Source: Microglena sp. YARC (taxonomy: Eukaryota > Chlorophyta > Chlorophyceae > Chlamydomonadales > Chlamydomonadaceae). From it: DNA of 64,000 nt. Position numbers and translations under genes: made by a program. The DNA lies in assembly GCA_022414725.1 (NCBI GenBank), contig CM039464.1, positions 46,261,481 to 46,325,480 of the forward strand, in the 5' to 3' direction. This document shows positions 12,001 through 19,489 of this stretch, piece after piece. Position 1 is the first letter of the stretch. Every line of letters begins with the position of its first letter. The notes under the pieces were generated by a model, which was not told the DNA's origin, made no database searches, and worked only from the letters and a program-made list of their open reading frames with translations.

Positions 12001-13918
12001 AGCAATGCATGAGCTGGTCCCCTTCACCCGAGCGCTGCCCAAGTCATGGCCGGTTAGACACATATCATTTATCAGCAGCAATGCATGACCTCGCCCCCCT
12101 CACCTGAGCGGGTTCACCCTTCCATCCTCCCAGTTGGGGACCATTAAGGTACTAGCGCACTTGTGTACAAACGATCACTCACTCCAAGTCATGGCGGGCT
12201 AGAAACTTATTTGTTTACAAGCAGCAATGTATGACCTCGCCCCCCTCACCTGACTGATGCCCAAGTCATGGCGGGCTTCACATTTATTTATTTATAAGGA
12301 GCAATGCATAACCTAGCCCCCCTCACCTGAGTGATGCCCAAATCATGGCGGGCTAGACTGGCACCGACACAGGCCTCAGACAGGTCGTACAAGCTGCCTG
12401 CTGCTTGAGAGACCAAGGTGCCCTTGAAGTGGGCAGCAGCAGCGCCCTCCCGCTGAGCGTAGCCGTGAGTCACATGGGCTCCCTCCCCCACAAACACTTC
12501 AGCTACACTGCAGGTGAAGTAGTTATCACTGCTCCCTGCAATGCCTTGCACATACTCCTCCACCAGAGAGATGGAGGCTTTCTTGCCTGCGTCTACCAGC
12601 AGCCTTGGGGCATTGATCTGTCGCTCGGTCCCATCGGCACCTACGCAAATGGGGATTGGTCAGTAAACGAAGATCTGTCGCTCGGACCCTGTCCCTGACA
12701 CCCATCGTCACCTATACAAAATGGGGATTGGTCTGTAAATGAAGATCTGACTCTTGGACCATGTCCCTCGGACCCTGTCGCTTGCACCCATCGGCACCTA
12801 CGCAAATGGGGATTGGTCAGTAAATGAAGATCTGTTGCTTGGGCCATGTCGCTTGGACCCTGTTGCTCGCACCCATCGGAACCTGCGCAAATGGGGATTG
12901 GTCTGTAAATGAAGATCTGTTGCTAGGAGCCATCAGCACCTATTCAAATGGGGATTGGTCTGCAAAATAAAGATAGCCTTTTTTAATACAAAACTATTAA
13001 AATAATTGCTTCAGTGTTCGCGGTTGCTGTCAACCACCACGGTAGCTTTGTCCAGGTAAAGTAGCAGCTCGTTATCTAACGTCGCAAGACGGGGCTCCCT
13101 TGATTCCACACCCCACCAGGCGTTATCATTACTTGTAACAAAATTCAAGGCAAGCACTATCTTCACTTCATCAAGCAAGCCACCCTTACCAACCCAAGAT
13201 CCCAGACACGCACACATACAAACACTGTTACTTACACAAACAACACAAACACTGGTACACACCCATAGCCCAAAAATGAAACAGTGTCACCTGACCCCTA
13301 GTAGGTAGGCCTAAGCACGATCTTCACCCCATCAAGCAAGCCACCCTTACCGGCCCAAGATCCCCAACACACACACACACAAACACGCACACTAGTAAAC
13401 ACACACTTACACTGGAACACATACGCGTACCCCAAAAGTGGTATTAGCCAGTGAGCAGGTGCAGGATATGGATAAAATAAGTCTGAAATCCTGAAGGCGA
13501 AAATTCTTGTTGTGAGAATACAAATAAGGTACCAGTCCTCACTAGTGTACAGGTGCAGGATGTGGACAGGCTGCTCAAACCTGAGGCCAACATAGTCGTC
13601 TAAATCCTTGAGCCTATGGCGAGCGCATGCAGACCCACCCTACCCCAACACATACAGACACACACACCTACCAAGACGAAAATCCTTGTTGGGAAAAAAC
13701 TAAAACCCTAAACCCTAAAACCCTAGACCTTAGGTCACCAGCCCTTGCCAGTCGACAAGTGCAGGATGTGGAAAGGCTGCTCAACAGTGACGCCAGCAGT
13801 GTCGTCGAAATCCTTGAGTCTAGGGCGAGTGCACTGAGACCCACCCTTTAAGGCAAAAATCCTTGAGTCTAGGGCGAGTGCACTGAGACCCACCCATTAA
13901 GGCAAAAAATCCTTGTTG

Positions 13919-13950
<32 letters not shown>

Positions 13951-16900
13951 ACTACACCCTAAAACCCTAGATATTGCAATGCGATGCGATTGTATCTTGA
14001 CTTCAGCTTCGAACATAAATCAATAAGTTACCAGTCCTTACCAGTTGACAGGTGCAGGATGTGGATAGGCTGCTCAACAGTTACGCCAGCAGGGACGACA
14101 ATACACAGAACCTCCTGAGAGTATGCTCCGTTCAAAACAGAGAAAGGTCCGCCCTTAGAAGCTGATAGCTCTCCCTGGTGCAAAACAAAGGAATGGGGAG
14201 GGTGGTTGTGGTGGACAATTACTGGGGTCTTGAACTCTCCTCCTCCTCCTTCCCTCCTTCTCCCCCCCCCTCCCTCCCTCCTCCCCAAACCCCCACCCCA
14301 TAGCTTGTTTTTAGCTCAAGGCAGAGCTTCTAGACAGCTCCTTCAGCCAGCCATTGGGCCCCAAGATTTAAACGGTTCTAGAAAGATGATTCTGTCGGTT
14401 CCAGATGCACTCTGTTGCTATATGTTTGGCGGGGTAGCAAGCCAGTGGAGCTGCATAGAAGCTACTGCTGGTAGCTGAAAGAAAAGCTATGCCCTGCCAC
14501 GAGTAGCCGAGCTCACAGGTCCACCCTCATAACATTCTCTCACCCAGAGTATACCATCTGTGCAAGTATTTAGGTTCTCAAATAAATAAATAAATAAATA
14601 AATAGTACGCCTTTTTACGAGGTGTGAGGTTGAGGGGGCCAGCCCGTTTGCTTTAACTGGGGCCAACCACCATTTAGATTGTCAATATCCTTCTAGTTCA
14701 AAGATCATCCTACAATATATCATACAATATATAGTGCTACATAGCATGCGATGTGGTGCCATATATCATGCGATACACATATCCACGCTGTAGTGCTTGA
14801 CAACCTTACTAGTACATGCAAGGTGGTCATGTGGGGCTGGTGCCGCCCTTAAAACCCACTTATAAAGTGTCTGGCTGATGACAACTTTTTGAAGTGCAGC
14901 CCCAGCCCCACCTACGTAGAGAATGGCAACATGATATCATGTCATTATTTGATACCGTTGTATGATATCATATAATGTCAACAGTCTGACTAGGCTAAAG
15001 TTACCATTCATATACAATATCATATGATGCAGTTTGTATGATATCATATGATATCATTCTGGCCTTTCGACAACATCATATGATATGCCGGTCCCAACTC
15101 ATAAGTGGGCTAGATGTGTGATCCTATGCTGCCACACTCAGTAGCATATCTGCAACATGCCACATGTAGGGGGCAGAGGGGTATTGAACAGAGGGTGGGG
15201 GTGGGGGTGGGGTGGGGGTGGGGGTGGGGGGGGATTGAATAGAGGGTGGGTGGGTGTTGAAGAGAGGGTGGGAGGGAGTGGGGTGGAGGGGGAGGTATCT
15301 AACATACGGAACAGAATATACAGATTTTGTCAGCCCCTTGGTAAAACTATCTTTGATCCATTAGATGACGATGAAGTGCCAAGTCAGGTAGTACAGCTGA
15401 TAGGCATCGCCGCTAGAATCGCGAGGGTTCAATTCCCGTCTAGAGCATACTTGGGTCCTAAGCCAGGTTGTCCTCTATCTTTGATCCATCAGCCACTGTT
15501 TCATTTTTGGGCTACGCGTAGCAGCCTCCAGCCAGATCCATTAGCCAGCGACCTAGTCATGCCTACAAATGACAGCTGTATTGGAATGTCCTAGTCCCCA
15601 ATGAAACTAATTGTTTCTTCTTGGGGCTGCGCATGGCAGCTTCCAGTCAGCTCCACTAGCTAGCCAGTGGGCCAATTTCAAAGCTTTCAGCTGCATTCAA
15701 AGGCCCTTTACGTCAGCTTTGAGGCACACTTGCTAGCCCTTGGTTTTGTCCAAGGACGGGGATTCGGAGCTGCCTAGAAGCCGCTACGCATAGCAGAAAA
15801 ATGAAAAAGCGGCCGAAGTCACTAAGGTAACCCCAGAGACAATTTCAAGAACCAGGCAAGTCACGTTCAGCCTAGGCGGGTCAGTGTTCTTTTTCATGCG
15901 CCACGTTGCAAATTGTGTGACTCAGTGCGAACCCCAGTGCGACGCGCTGCCCCCCATACCCCGCGGATCCCAGGGGGCGTTTCTGACTAGTTTAGCCGGA
16001 CCCATGCGTCGCCATGCACCAACGGAATTGCAACGGAATGGCAACGGAATGGCGAGTTGTCGTGGAAAAACAGCAGCGAGTATACAAGCAGACTGTCTAC
16101 TTGGAAACTCCCTAATCCCCTCTTGTGGAATGTATAATAGACCAGCTTTGAAACTCACCCAGTCGGCTGGAGTGGAATGCACTGCCTCCCAGCTTTGGAA
16201 AACCCTAAAACCCTGGAGAGGAATGGATAACTGACCAGTTTTGGAACCCACCTGGTCGACTGGAGTGGAATGCACGACCTCCCAGCTTTGGAAAACCCTA
16301 ATCCCCTGGAGTGAAATGGATGACCGACCAGCTATGGAACCGACCTGGTCGACTGGAGTGGACTGCACGACCTCCCTGCTTTGGAACCCTCCTGGTCTGC
16401 TGGAGTGGAATACACGACCTCCCAGATTGGGAAACCTCTAATCCCCTGGAGAGAAATGGATAACCTCCCAGCTTTAGAACCACCCAGTCTGCTGTTGTGG
16501 ACTGCACGACCTCCCAGCTTTGGAACCCACCAAGTCTGCGGGAGTGGACTGCACGACCTCCCAGCTAAGGAATCCCTAATCCCCCGGAGAGGAATGGATA
16601 ACTGACCAGCTCAGGAACCCACATAGCCAGGGTGATCCTTGTAAAACAAGTGCTCAATTATGCACTTATGTATTGGAGCCCTAGATTTTTCTTTTTAGCC
16701 CTTCCTATCACAGTTGGGCAAGTCCCTTAAGCCTATTTGGCCTACCCCTGGACTGTAACATTCATATAGAGCCAGCAGGTGCTCCCTCAATGCCACCAAC
16801 AAAGACTTGCTCAGGCATGCCTTCCAAATTTCGCAAGCTTGCATCCACGATGCCTTTCACCACCACAACTGTGCTGCCCTTAGCAACCAGATTCATGTAG

Positions 16901-17351
16901 GTAAAAACTACCCAGCACCTGGTCCACTGAAGTGAAATGCACAACCTACCAGCTTAGAAGCAGAGCCAGCGGGTGCTCCCTCAATGCCACCAACATAGAC
17001 TTGCTCAGGCATGCCTTCCAAATTTGACAAGCTTGCATTCATGACGCCATTCACCACCACAACTGTGCTGCCCTTGGCACCCAGGGTCATGTAGGGGGCC
17101 ACGTCATCAATGTTGGCTGCAGGGTCAGCAAGCTGCAGAGCATCACAGCAGCACACAGAAGTACATCAGTACAATGGACTTCAAATGTAATATGGCAAGA
17201 GTCATGTAGGTGGCCACATCATCGGTGTTGGCTGCAGGGTCAGCAAGCTGGGAGGCATCACATTAGCACATTTAAGTACATCAGCACGGTTGTTTGAGGT
17301 TCACCTCACCAGTCAGTCTTTCTGTCTGCCTGCCTGTCTGTCTTGTCTTGC

Positions 17352-17389
<38 letters not shown>

Positions 17390-17390
17390 A

Positions 17391-17425
<35 letters not shown>

Positions 17426-19232
17426 ACGTTCCAATCCTGGGCTAGTCATCCCACTCTCCACCCTTCAGATCCTCGGACAGCTCGGTTGTTTGGGTTTCAG
17501 CTCATCAGTGCTTTTTGGCGGAGCCCCTTCTTCAAGGGGGCTGGAGCCCCCATGTTTACCCATTTGTCCGTTTGTGTGTCCGACCAAAAATTGAAGCCTG
17601 ACACGTCATCCAATGGTCGTGTAACTAACTCGCTTCGGCCAGCTCCCTCGCGTAACATAGCATAACATAGCATGACATATAGCATAGCATAGCATAGCAT
17701 AGCATAGCATAGCATAGCATAGCATAGCATAACACAACCCAACCCAACCCCACCCAACACAACATAAAATAGCAAAGCATAGCATAACCTAGCATAGCAG
17801 CTGTAAATAACTCCAGAGCTGTACCTTCCAATATGTAACACTACCACCCCACATGCACAGATAAGCTATACAGCTATTGCACTGCACCAGTGCACAACTT
17901 CCCACAGACAACACCGCCACCTGCATAGTTTTTCTTACCAGCTACAAGCAACAGCTTCTAGACAGCTCTCCTGACTGGCTGTTCGGCCAAACCTGACACA
18001 ACCTGGGGCACCTTGAAGCTAACACAACAAGATTTCCAGCACAGCTGCATTCTTGGTGCCTAGCCTAGTGGCCGGATCAAGAATCTGACTAGATGTTGCT
18101 AAAAAAACAAAAAGAAAAACCCTGCACCTTTTCACATAGACAAGCAGGGGAGATGATCACCACAAACCAGCAATAAAGAGTACGAAATCGCGGGCATTTT
18201 AAAGAAAAGCTGAGCACAAGAAGCACTGCTTTCTTTCGGCCTACTCATAGCTAGGGAACTAATATAAGTGTTTGAAGAACTAATAAGTTACCTAATATTA
18301 TCCTAGTGTCACAATTATATTAGTTTTTCAAATAAATTCAAACTTCGGGTGCGCCCATCTGTCTAATATTAACTAACATTCACTAATATCATTCATTCAC
18401 TAATATGACTAACTTAGCCTTTCCCTACTTATGGCACCTTCCCACAAGCTCCAATAGCCAGCCACTGGGTCAAACCCAAAGCTTACAGCTGCATTGGCAT
18501 GCCTGTCATGCCTGCTTTCAGACGCACTAGCTAGCTTCAAGTTTAGCACGAGGACAGGGAAAGGGAGCTGCCTAGAAGCTATTACTTGTAGCTCAAAAAA
18601 GAAAGCAGAGCAGGATAATCCCCACAGATGCTGACTGTACCTTGATAGAGGTTTTGAGCAGGGAGGAGACGTCGGTGTAGCGGTATTCTTCATTCCTTGT
18701 GCTGGGCATGCATAGAGTCTGCAGAGCTGCCTTTGAAGAAGAGCGAAGTGCGCTCATCCTGCGAAGGATGCGAGTGGTCATGCGCATGCTTCCAAACATA
18801 GCAACACAATGCAAGGCCAGGCCATTGGCCATGCGCATGGTTCCAAACTTATTAAGGCAATGCAAGGCCAGGCCAGTGGCCAGTGACCAGTGGTAATGCG
18901 CATAGCAAAGTAAGGCGATAGCATGGCATGCTTGAAAACACTTTTGTCCACCCAACGCATAACAAACTCACACTGACCCATGGGCCCAACCATCCACACA
19001 ATTGTCTTAGATCACTGGCCTGACCAGGACCAGGGTTAAGTACCGTACATGCTGAGCAGAATACATGATATATGAACCAGATGCGCAACACATGCATGCT
19101 TGGAGTGTAGTGGCTGGCATGCTTTTCTTACTGTGCTGGGGCTTCCTTAGAGCCATCGAGCAGTTCCAGAGATCGAGCGATCCATTTATCTTCGACAGCG
19201 GCGGAGCATCGCTGCATGCGAGCGCTGGGTCT
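2033..19232 (-). CDS. SUFD: SufD, Fe-S cluster assembly scaffold of the plastid SUF system (9 exons)
   Basis: SufD pairs with SufB and the ATPase SufC to form the SufBC2D scaffold that builds Fe-S clusters, in the plastid in green eukaryotes. Exons (minus strand): 19132-19232, 18641-18758, 16950-17132, 14042-14174, 12327-12640, 8231-8404, 6363-6458, 5768-5844, 2033-2216. All junctions are GT-AG and all phases agree; together 1380 nt, 459 codons plus stop. Family signatures in order: [10 protein letters not shown] (about 55-65), [36 protein letters not shown]...[38 protein letters not shown]-type [48 protein letters not shown], and the C-terminal [19 protein letters not shown]. All follow the plant ABCI7/SufD family. 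The start is not fixed: a plastid transit peptide is expected upstream and may lie in an exon near 19490-19549. The introns reach 4 kb and hold arrays derived from the exons themselves. Confidence 0.93.
2240..2437. mobile_element. Short retroposon S, (TTGA)n tail, followed by a displaced SUFD exon-5 end copy
   Basis: 2252-2326 carries the S core (GGTTGGCCCCAGTGCAAGC ... CTCAACCTCACGCTTCGTAA), then a (TTGA)9 tract at about 2327-2362. Next, on the minus strand, comes a copy of the SUFD exon 5 end ([13 protein letters not shown]) at about 2385-2437, although the true exon is 10 kb away. Confidence 0.65.
2678..2709. repeat. Poly-G tract
   Basis: Run of about 25 G. Partner poly-C runs lie at 2857-2878 and 3008-3065. 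Similar runs recur at 8064, 13920, 22609, 22687, 23019, 23733, 23862, 34770, 45427 and 52036. Confidence 0.9.
2857..3070. repeat. Poly-C, (GT)n and C-rich low-complexity block
   Basis: A poly-C run, then a (GT)14 microsatellite at 2975-3002, then CCCCACC-type sequence. Every overlapping long frame is an artefact of composition. Confidence 0.85.
3790..3915. mobile_element. MITE family B, partial copy
   Basis: Starts TTTCCCTACTCGC and contains ATATTAGTTTTTCAAATAAA plus an AATATTAT-rich end. Shared with 5090, 9199, 18252 and 55332. Confidence 0.6.
5090..5262. mobile_element. MITE family B copy
   Basis: AATAATATTATATAATATTA, then TTTATTTGAAAAACTAGTAG, TTGTGACACAATAATAATAT, ending GTTGCCGTTCCCTA. 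Lies in SUFD intron 8. Confidence 0.65.
5410..5735. repeat. Imperfect CAGCAC/CACCAG triplet-rich repeat
   Basis: Trinucleotide-based repeat (AGCACTGGCAGCACCA-like units) just inside the intron after SUFD exon 8. It leaves long open frames on both strands that are not genes. Confidence 0.85.
5768..5844 (-). CDS. SUFD: SUFD exon 8
   Basis: Encodes [20 protein letters not shown] and ELFYF, with a split AG|G codon. Donor GTAGGT. Too short to show as a long ORF, but an unambiguous SufB/SufD motif. Confidence 0.95.
5925..6305. repeat. (GATGAT/GGTGAT)n low-complexity block
   Basis: Triplet repeat in the intron between SUFD exons 7 and 8. The frames of poly-Met/Val and poly-Ile/Thr are artefacts. 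Confidence 0.9.
6363..6458 (-). CDS. SUFD: SUFD exon 7
   Basis: 32 codons: [19 protein letters not shown], then [13 protein letters not shown]. Acceptor CTGTACAG, donor CAG|GTATGT. Confidence 0.95.
6473..6655. repeat. Tandem copies of a MITE family A terminal arm
   Basis: Five units of about 45 bp of the form GGATTTTCTTTTCAGCTACG + AGCACAGCAAC. The unit is the outer arm of MITE family A, amplified next to a partial family A copy at 6640-6745 and right beside SUFD exon 7. Confidence 0.65.
6882..7041. mobile_element. MITE family C
   Basis: Begins TAGGGATAGGCAATATGATA and ends GCCGGTCCCTA. The interior is made of ATGATATCAT palindromes. TA dinucleotides at both borders fit a TA target. Other copies: 14925, 20285, 55092. 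Confidence 0.7.
7148..7336. mobile_element. MITE family A' copy
   Basis: Left arm TTTTTAGGGCTACGCATAGC...GGCAGCTCCC and a diverged right arm GGAGCTGACTGGAAGCTGCC. Central GAAAGCTGATATGACAG and CCAGTGCAACTGAAA recur at 42290. Confidence 0.5.
7398..7480 (-). pseudogene. Degenerate copy of the SUFD exon 6 donor end
   Basis: On the plus strand, CCTCACTAGAACAATTCAGG and CCCTGCCAGTTGAGTGACTA mirror the true junction at 8225-8275 (CCTCACCTGAACATTTCC, CTTGCCAGTTGAGTGGCT). Minus-strand reading frames are broken by stops. Confidence 0.7.
7700..7834. mobile_element. hAT-like MITE family E, truncated copy
   Basis: Ends GGAAGTACCCTG and shares GCGCGCGCTT, GGGGCTCAAAAAAGGC and CAAAAAGCG with the full copy at 37510-37705. 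The other terminus is missing. Confidence 0.6.
7900..8035. repeat. Dispersed repeat shared with 13020-13150
   Basis: Both carry CCACCAGGCGTTATCATTAC, GGTTCCCTT-type sequence and GTTGTCAACC. Both lie in SUFD introns and have no coding sense. Confidence 0.55.
8064..8112. repeat. Poly-C tract
   Basis: Long C run with few interruptions, followed by CACACA-type sequence. Confidence 0.9.
8231..8404 (-). CDS. SUFD: SUFD exon 6
   Basis: 58 codons, phase 0, acceptor GCTTGCAG, donor CAG|GTGAGG. Encodes [39 protein letters not shown] and [10 protein letters not shown], the most conserved stretch of SufD. Degenerate copies of its 5' part lie at 8622-8720, 8877-8985 and 9010-9092, and of its 3' part at 7398-7480. 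Confidence 0.95.
8431..8601. mobile_element. MITE family D with long TIR and TA target
   Basis: The element at 8433-8599 starts TAGCAATTCAGGGGATGAAC and ends with the exact inverse. It is flanked by TA on each side. A second copy is at 44572-44742. The host sequence is a duplicated SUFD exon fragment whose uninterrupted counterpart at 8728-8745 (AATATTGAAGGAAAGGG) is an empty site. Confidence 0.85.
8622..9092 (-). repeat. Three degenerate tandem copies of the SUFD exon 6 acceptor region
   Basis: Copies at about 8622-8720, 8877-8985 and 9010-9092 repeat the exon 6 start. The first still reads [20 protein letters not shown] on the minus strand; the others are frame-shifted. A LINE fragment (8760-8874) separates the first two. 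Confidence 0.85.
8755..8879 (+). mobile_element. 5'-truncated LINE insertion with (TTTCAA)n tail and TATGC duplication
   Basis: The insert at 8760-8874 (115 bp) ends in (TTTCAA)4 and is bracketed by TATGC (8755-8759, 8875-8879). Neighbouring repeat units without the insert read GGTATGCAGCTTTGAATG. A longer relative ends at 20979. Confidence 0.8.
9199..9350. mobile_element. MITE family B copy
   Basis: Begins TAGGGAAAGGTCAAGTTAGT and ends TAAGTTGCCGTTCC. Interior TTTATTTGAAAAACTAATAT, TTGTGACACA. Confidence 0.65.
9476..9701. repeat. 17-bp minisatellite
   Basis: About 13 near-perfect copies of TACACTCTGCAGCCACA. Because 17 is not a multiple of 3, all three frames of the minus strand read the same [12 protein letters not shown] peptide; none is a gene. 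Confidence 0.95.
9712..10465. repeat. About 115-150-bp tandem array with GGTGGT core
   Basis: Six to seven units containing CTGCGCTTGTAAGTGGTGGT, then AGCGCTCCTGCCAAGGAGTC and GAGAGGCTATAACTGGTAAT. Confidence 0.92.
10478..10640. repeat. Dispersed GTCGCA-type inverted repeat (family G)
   Basis: CGCGTCGCAAATTGAGCGAC and CCCCAGTGCGACGCGCTGCC recur at 15885-15985 and, in opposite order, at 37776-37921. The termini (TGTTTTTG / AAAAAAGTG) are roughly inverted, so this is a probable MITE. Confidence 0.45.
11219..11300 (+). mobile_element. Short retroposon S with (ATTT)n tail
   Basis: TTGGTGGTCGGCCACAGTGC, then CTCAACCTCACGCCTGGTCA, then an ATTTATTTATGTATTTA tail. It directly adjoins the 77-bp array whose units carry part of this tail. 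Confidence 0.65.
11281..12290. repeat. 77-bp tandem array derived from the SUFD exon 5 donor junction
   Basis: About 11-12 units of TTATTTGTAAGCAGCAATGC, ATGAGCTGGTCCCCTTCACC, CGAGCGCTGCCCAAGTCATG. Each matches the true junction at 12290-12360 (AGCAATGCATAACC...CTCACCTGAGTGATGCCCAA). On the minus strand each unit keeps a pseudo-donor GTGAAG after a relic of SLARHDLG. Confidence 0.9.
12327..12640 (-). CDS. SUFD: SUFD exon 5 (start of the SufBD core)
   Basis: The acceptor TTTGCGTAG gives a G|GT split codon, so the protein reads [20 protein letters not shown] without a gap. The exon ends [12 protein letters not shown] before GTGAGG. 314 nt. Tandem copies of its start (12641-12960) and of its end (11281-12290) lie directly on either side. 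Confidence 0.93.
12641..12960. repeat. Tandem copies of the SUFD exon 5 acceptor junction
   Basis: About five units (60-90 bp) of GGCACCTACGCAAATGGGGA + TTGGTCAGTAAA + GAAGATCTGTCGCT, each including a TAG acceptor and the first bases of exon 5. The true acceptor is at 12641-12642. Confidence 0.85.
13535..13895 (-). repeat. Degenerate copies of SUFD exon 4 (3' half) with spacer
   Basis: 13541-13630 and 13741-13830 repeat GTGCAGGATGTGGA.AGGCTGC, the complement of [10 protein letters not shown]. The second still encodes [17 protein letters not shown] but is followed by a nonconserved upstream part. A third shorter piece is at 13855-13895. Confidence 0.85.
13699..13725. repeat. Short interstitial telomere-like tract
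   Basis: AACCCTAAAACCC-type variants of CCCTAAA, about three units. Confidence 0.5.
13920..13949. repeat. Poly-G tract (about 30)
   Basis: Uninterrupted G run in SUFD intron 4. Confidence 0.95.
14042..14174 (-). CDS. SUFD: SUFD exon 4
   Basis: Acceptor TTTGCACCAG, donor ACTG|GTAAGG. Encodes [20 protein letters not shown] and [17 protein letters not shown], the SufB/SufD 'vP.Gv.vEePIh..hlStG' motif. Broken copies of its 3' half lie at 13541-13630 and 13741-13830. Confidence 0.92.
14301..14489. mobile_element. MITE family A copy
   Basis: TAGCTTGTTTTTAGCTCAAG ... GTAGCTGAAAGAAAAGCTA, with long inverted arms through GAGCTTCTAGACAGCTCC. TA at both ends. Inserted just upstream of SUFD exon 4. 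Confidence 0.75.
14580..14690 (-). mobile_element. Short retroposon S with (TTTA)n tail
   Basis: Minus-strand copy: (AAAT)6 then GTGAGGTTGAGGGGGCCAGC and TGGGGCCAACCACC. Confidence 0.7.
14925..15097. mobile_element. MITE family C copy
   Basis: Rich in ATGATATCAT; ends TGATATGCCGGTCCC. Contains GACTAGGCTAAAGTTACC, the central piece shared with 6882 and 20285. Confidence 0.65.
15185..15300. repeat. GGGGGT-rich low complexity
   Basis: GGGTGGGGGT units and a GAATAGAGGGTGGG repeat. Overlapping frames are artefacts. Confidence 0.85.
15384..15450 (+). other. tRNA-like sequence (A and B box), probable relic or SINE head
   Basis: TAGTACAGCTGATAGGC resembles a pol III A box, and GGGTTCAATTCCC is a good B box 29 bp further on. 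The acceptor stem does not pair, so this is not called a tRNA gene. A second B-box-like piece is at about 19838-19905 (minus). Confidence 0.3.
15500..15808. mobile_element. Two MITE family A' pieces
   Basis: 15500-15590 is a left-half piece (TTTTTGGGCTACGCGTAGCA). 15618-15808 is a full copy from GGGGCTGCGCATGGCAGCTT to GCCGCTACGCATAGCAGAAA. Confidence 0.6.
15885..15985. repeat. Family G copy
   Basis: GCGCCACGTTGCAAATTGTG and CCCCAGTGCGACGCGCTGCC, as at 10500-10550. Confidence 0.45.
16130..16620. repeat. Array derived from the intron side of the SUFD exon 3 donor
   Basis: About ten units of 45-85 bp such as CCTGGTCGACTGGAGTGGAA + TGCACGACCTCCCAGCTTTG. They match 16918-16955 (CCTGGTCCACTGAAGTGAAA, GCACAACCTACCAGCTTA), i.e. 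the first bases of the intron and the exon end. Confidence 0.8.
16768..16900 (-). pseudogene. Degenerate duplicate of SUFD exon 3
   Basis: Still reads [20 protein letters not shown] and [18 protein letters not shown] but then runs into a stop (GSI*) and lacks the donor. It is open enough to be a recent duplicate. Confidence 0.8.
16950..17132 (-). CDS. SUFD: SUFD exon 3
   Basis: 61 codons, phase 0 on both sides, donor CTG|GTAGGT. Encodes [20 protein letters not shown] and [13 protein letters not shown]. Two degenerate copies flank it (16768-16900 and 17201-17275). Only this copy has both splice sites and the final SASKL codons. Confidence 0.9.
17201..17275 (-). pseudogene. Second duplicate of the SUFD exon 3 start
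   Basis: Encodes [18 protein letters not shown] beside the true exon start [18 protein letters not shown], then diverges. Confidence 0.75.
17346..17424. repeat. (TGTC)n microsatellite
   Basis: About 19 CTGT units with one interruption. Confidence 0.95.
17655..17800. repeat. (AGCAT)n microsatellite
   Basis: AGCAT/AACAT/AACCC pentamers. Frames such as [11 protein letters not shown] on the minus strand are artefacts. Confidence 0.95.
17927..18118. mobile_element. MITE family A copy
   Basis: AGTTTTTCTTACCAGCTACA ... ending AAAGAAAAAC; the internal TTGAAGCTAACACAAC is shared with 40915. Confidence 0.6.
18252..18427. mobile_element. MITE family B copy
   Basis: Complete copy TAGGGAACTAATATAAGTG ... 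AACTTAGCCTTTCCCTA, showing the inverted TAGGGAA termini. Confidence 0.75.
18428..18605. mobile_element. MITE family A' copy
   Basis: CTCCAATAGCCAGCCACTGG ... GGAGCTGCCTAGAAGCTATT, ending just short of SUFD exon 2 and abutting the family B copy. Confidence 0.55.
18641..18758 (-). CDS. SUFD: SUFD exon 2
   Basis: Acceptor CCTTCGCAG, donor AAG|GTACAG. Carries [19 protein letters not shown], the conserved 'R(D/N)EEwryTD' motif near the SufD N-terminus. 118 nt, joining phase 2 to phase 0. Confidence 0.9.
19132..19232 (-). CDS. SUFD: SUFD exon 1 of the supported model (N-terminal)
   Basis: Encodes [13 protein letters not shown] then [21 protein letters not shown] and ends with a split CA|G codon before GTAAGA. 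The acceptor is GTGCCCAG. An in-frame Met lies at codon 6, but a plastid protein should have more N-terminal sequence, so this is probably the second coding exon. Confidence 0.75.
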
Positions 19233-19489
19233 CTGGGCACCTACGGCATGGTTCGTGGGAACGAGGGCTTCAAAACTATAGCTTTGGAGGGGGTGTGAAG
19301 GGTCGCACAGAACCAAGATTGGCCTTCTGTGGGCATGTGGGATAGTTGGTAGGCTGCAGGTGTAATGTTTTGCCCATATCCCATTAAACTGTCGCAAACC
19401 GTACACGTTCTAGGCGTATGCGCAGCCGGTGCAAAAGGGCTGTAAATTGATGTTAACTTAGGTATTTTAGGCTTGCCTGCTCTTTTGTT

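Noticed and set aside
11281..12290. CRISPR-like regular repeats
   Set aside because: Units are contiguous without unique spacers and the genome is eukaryotic.
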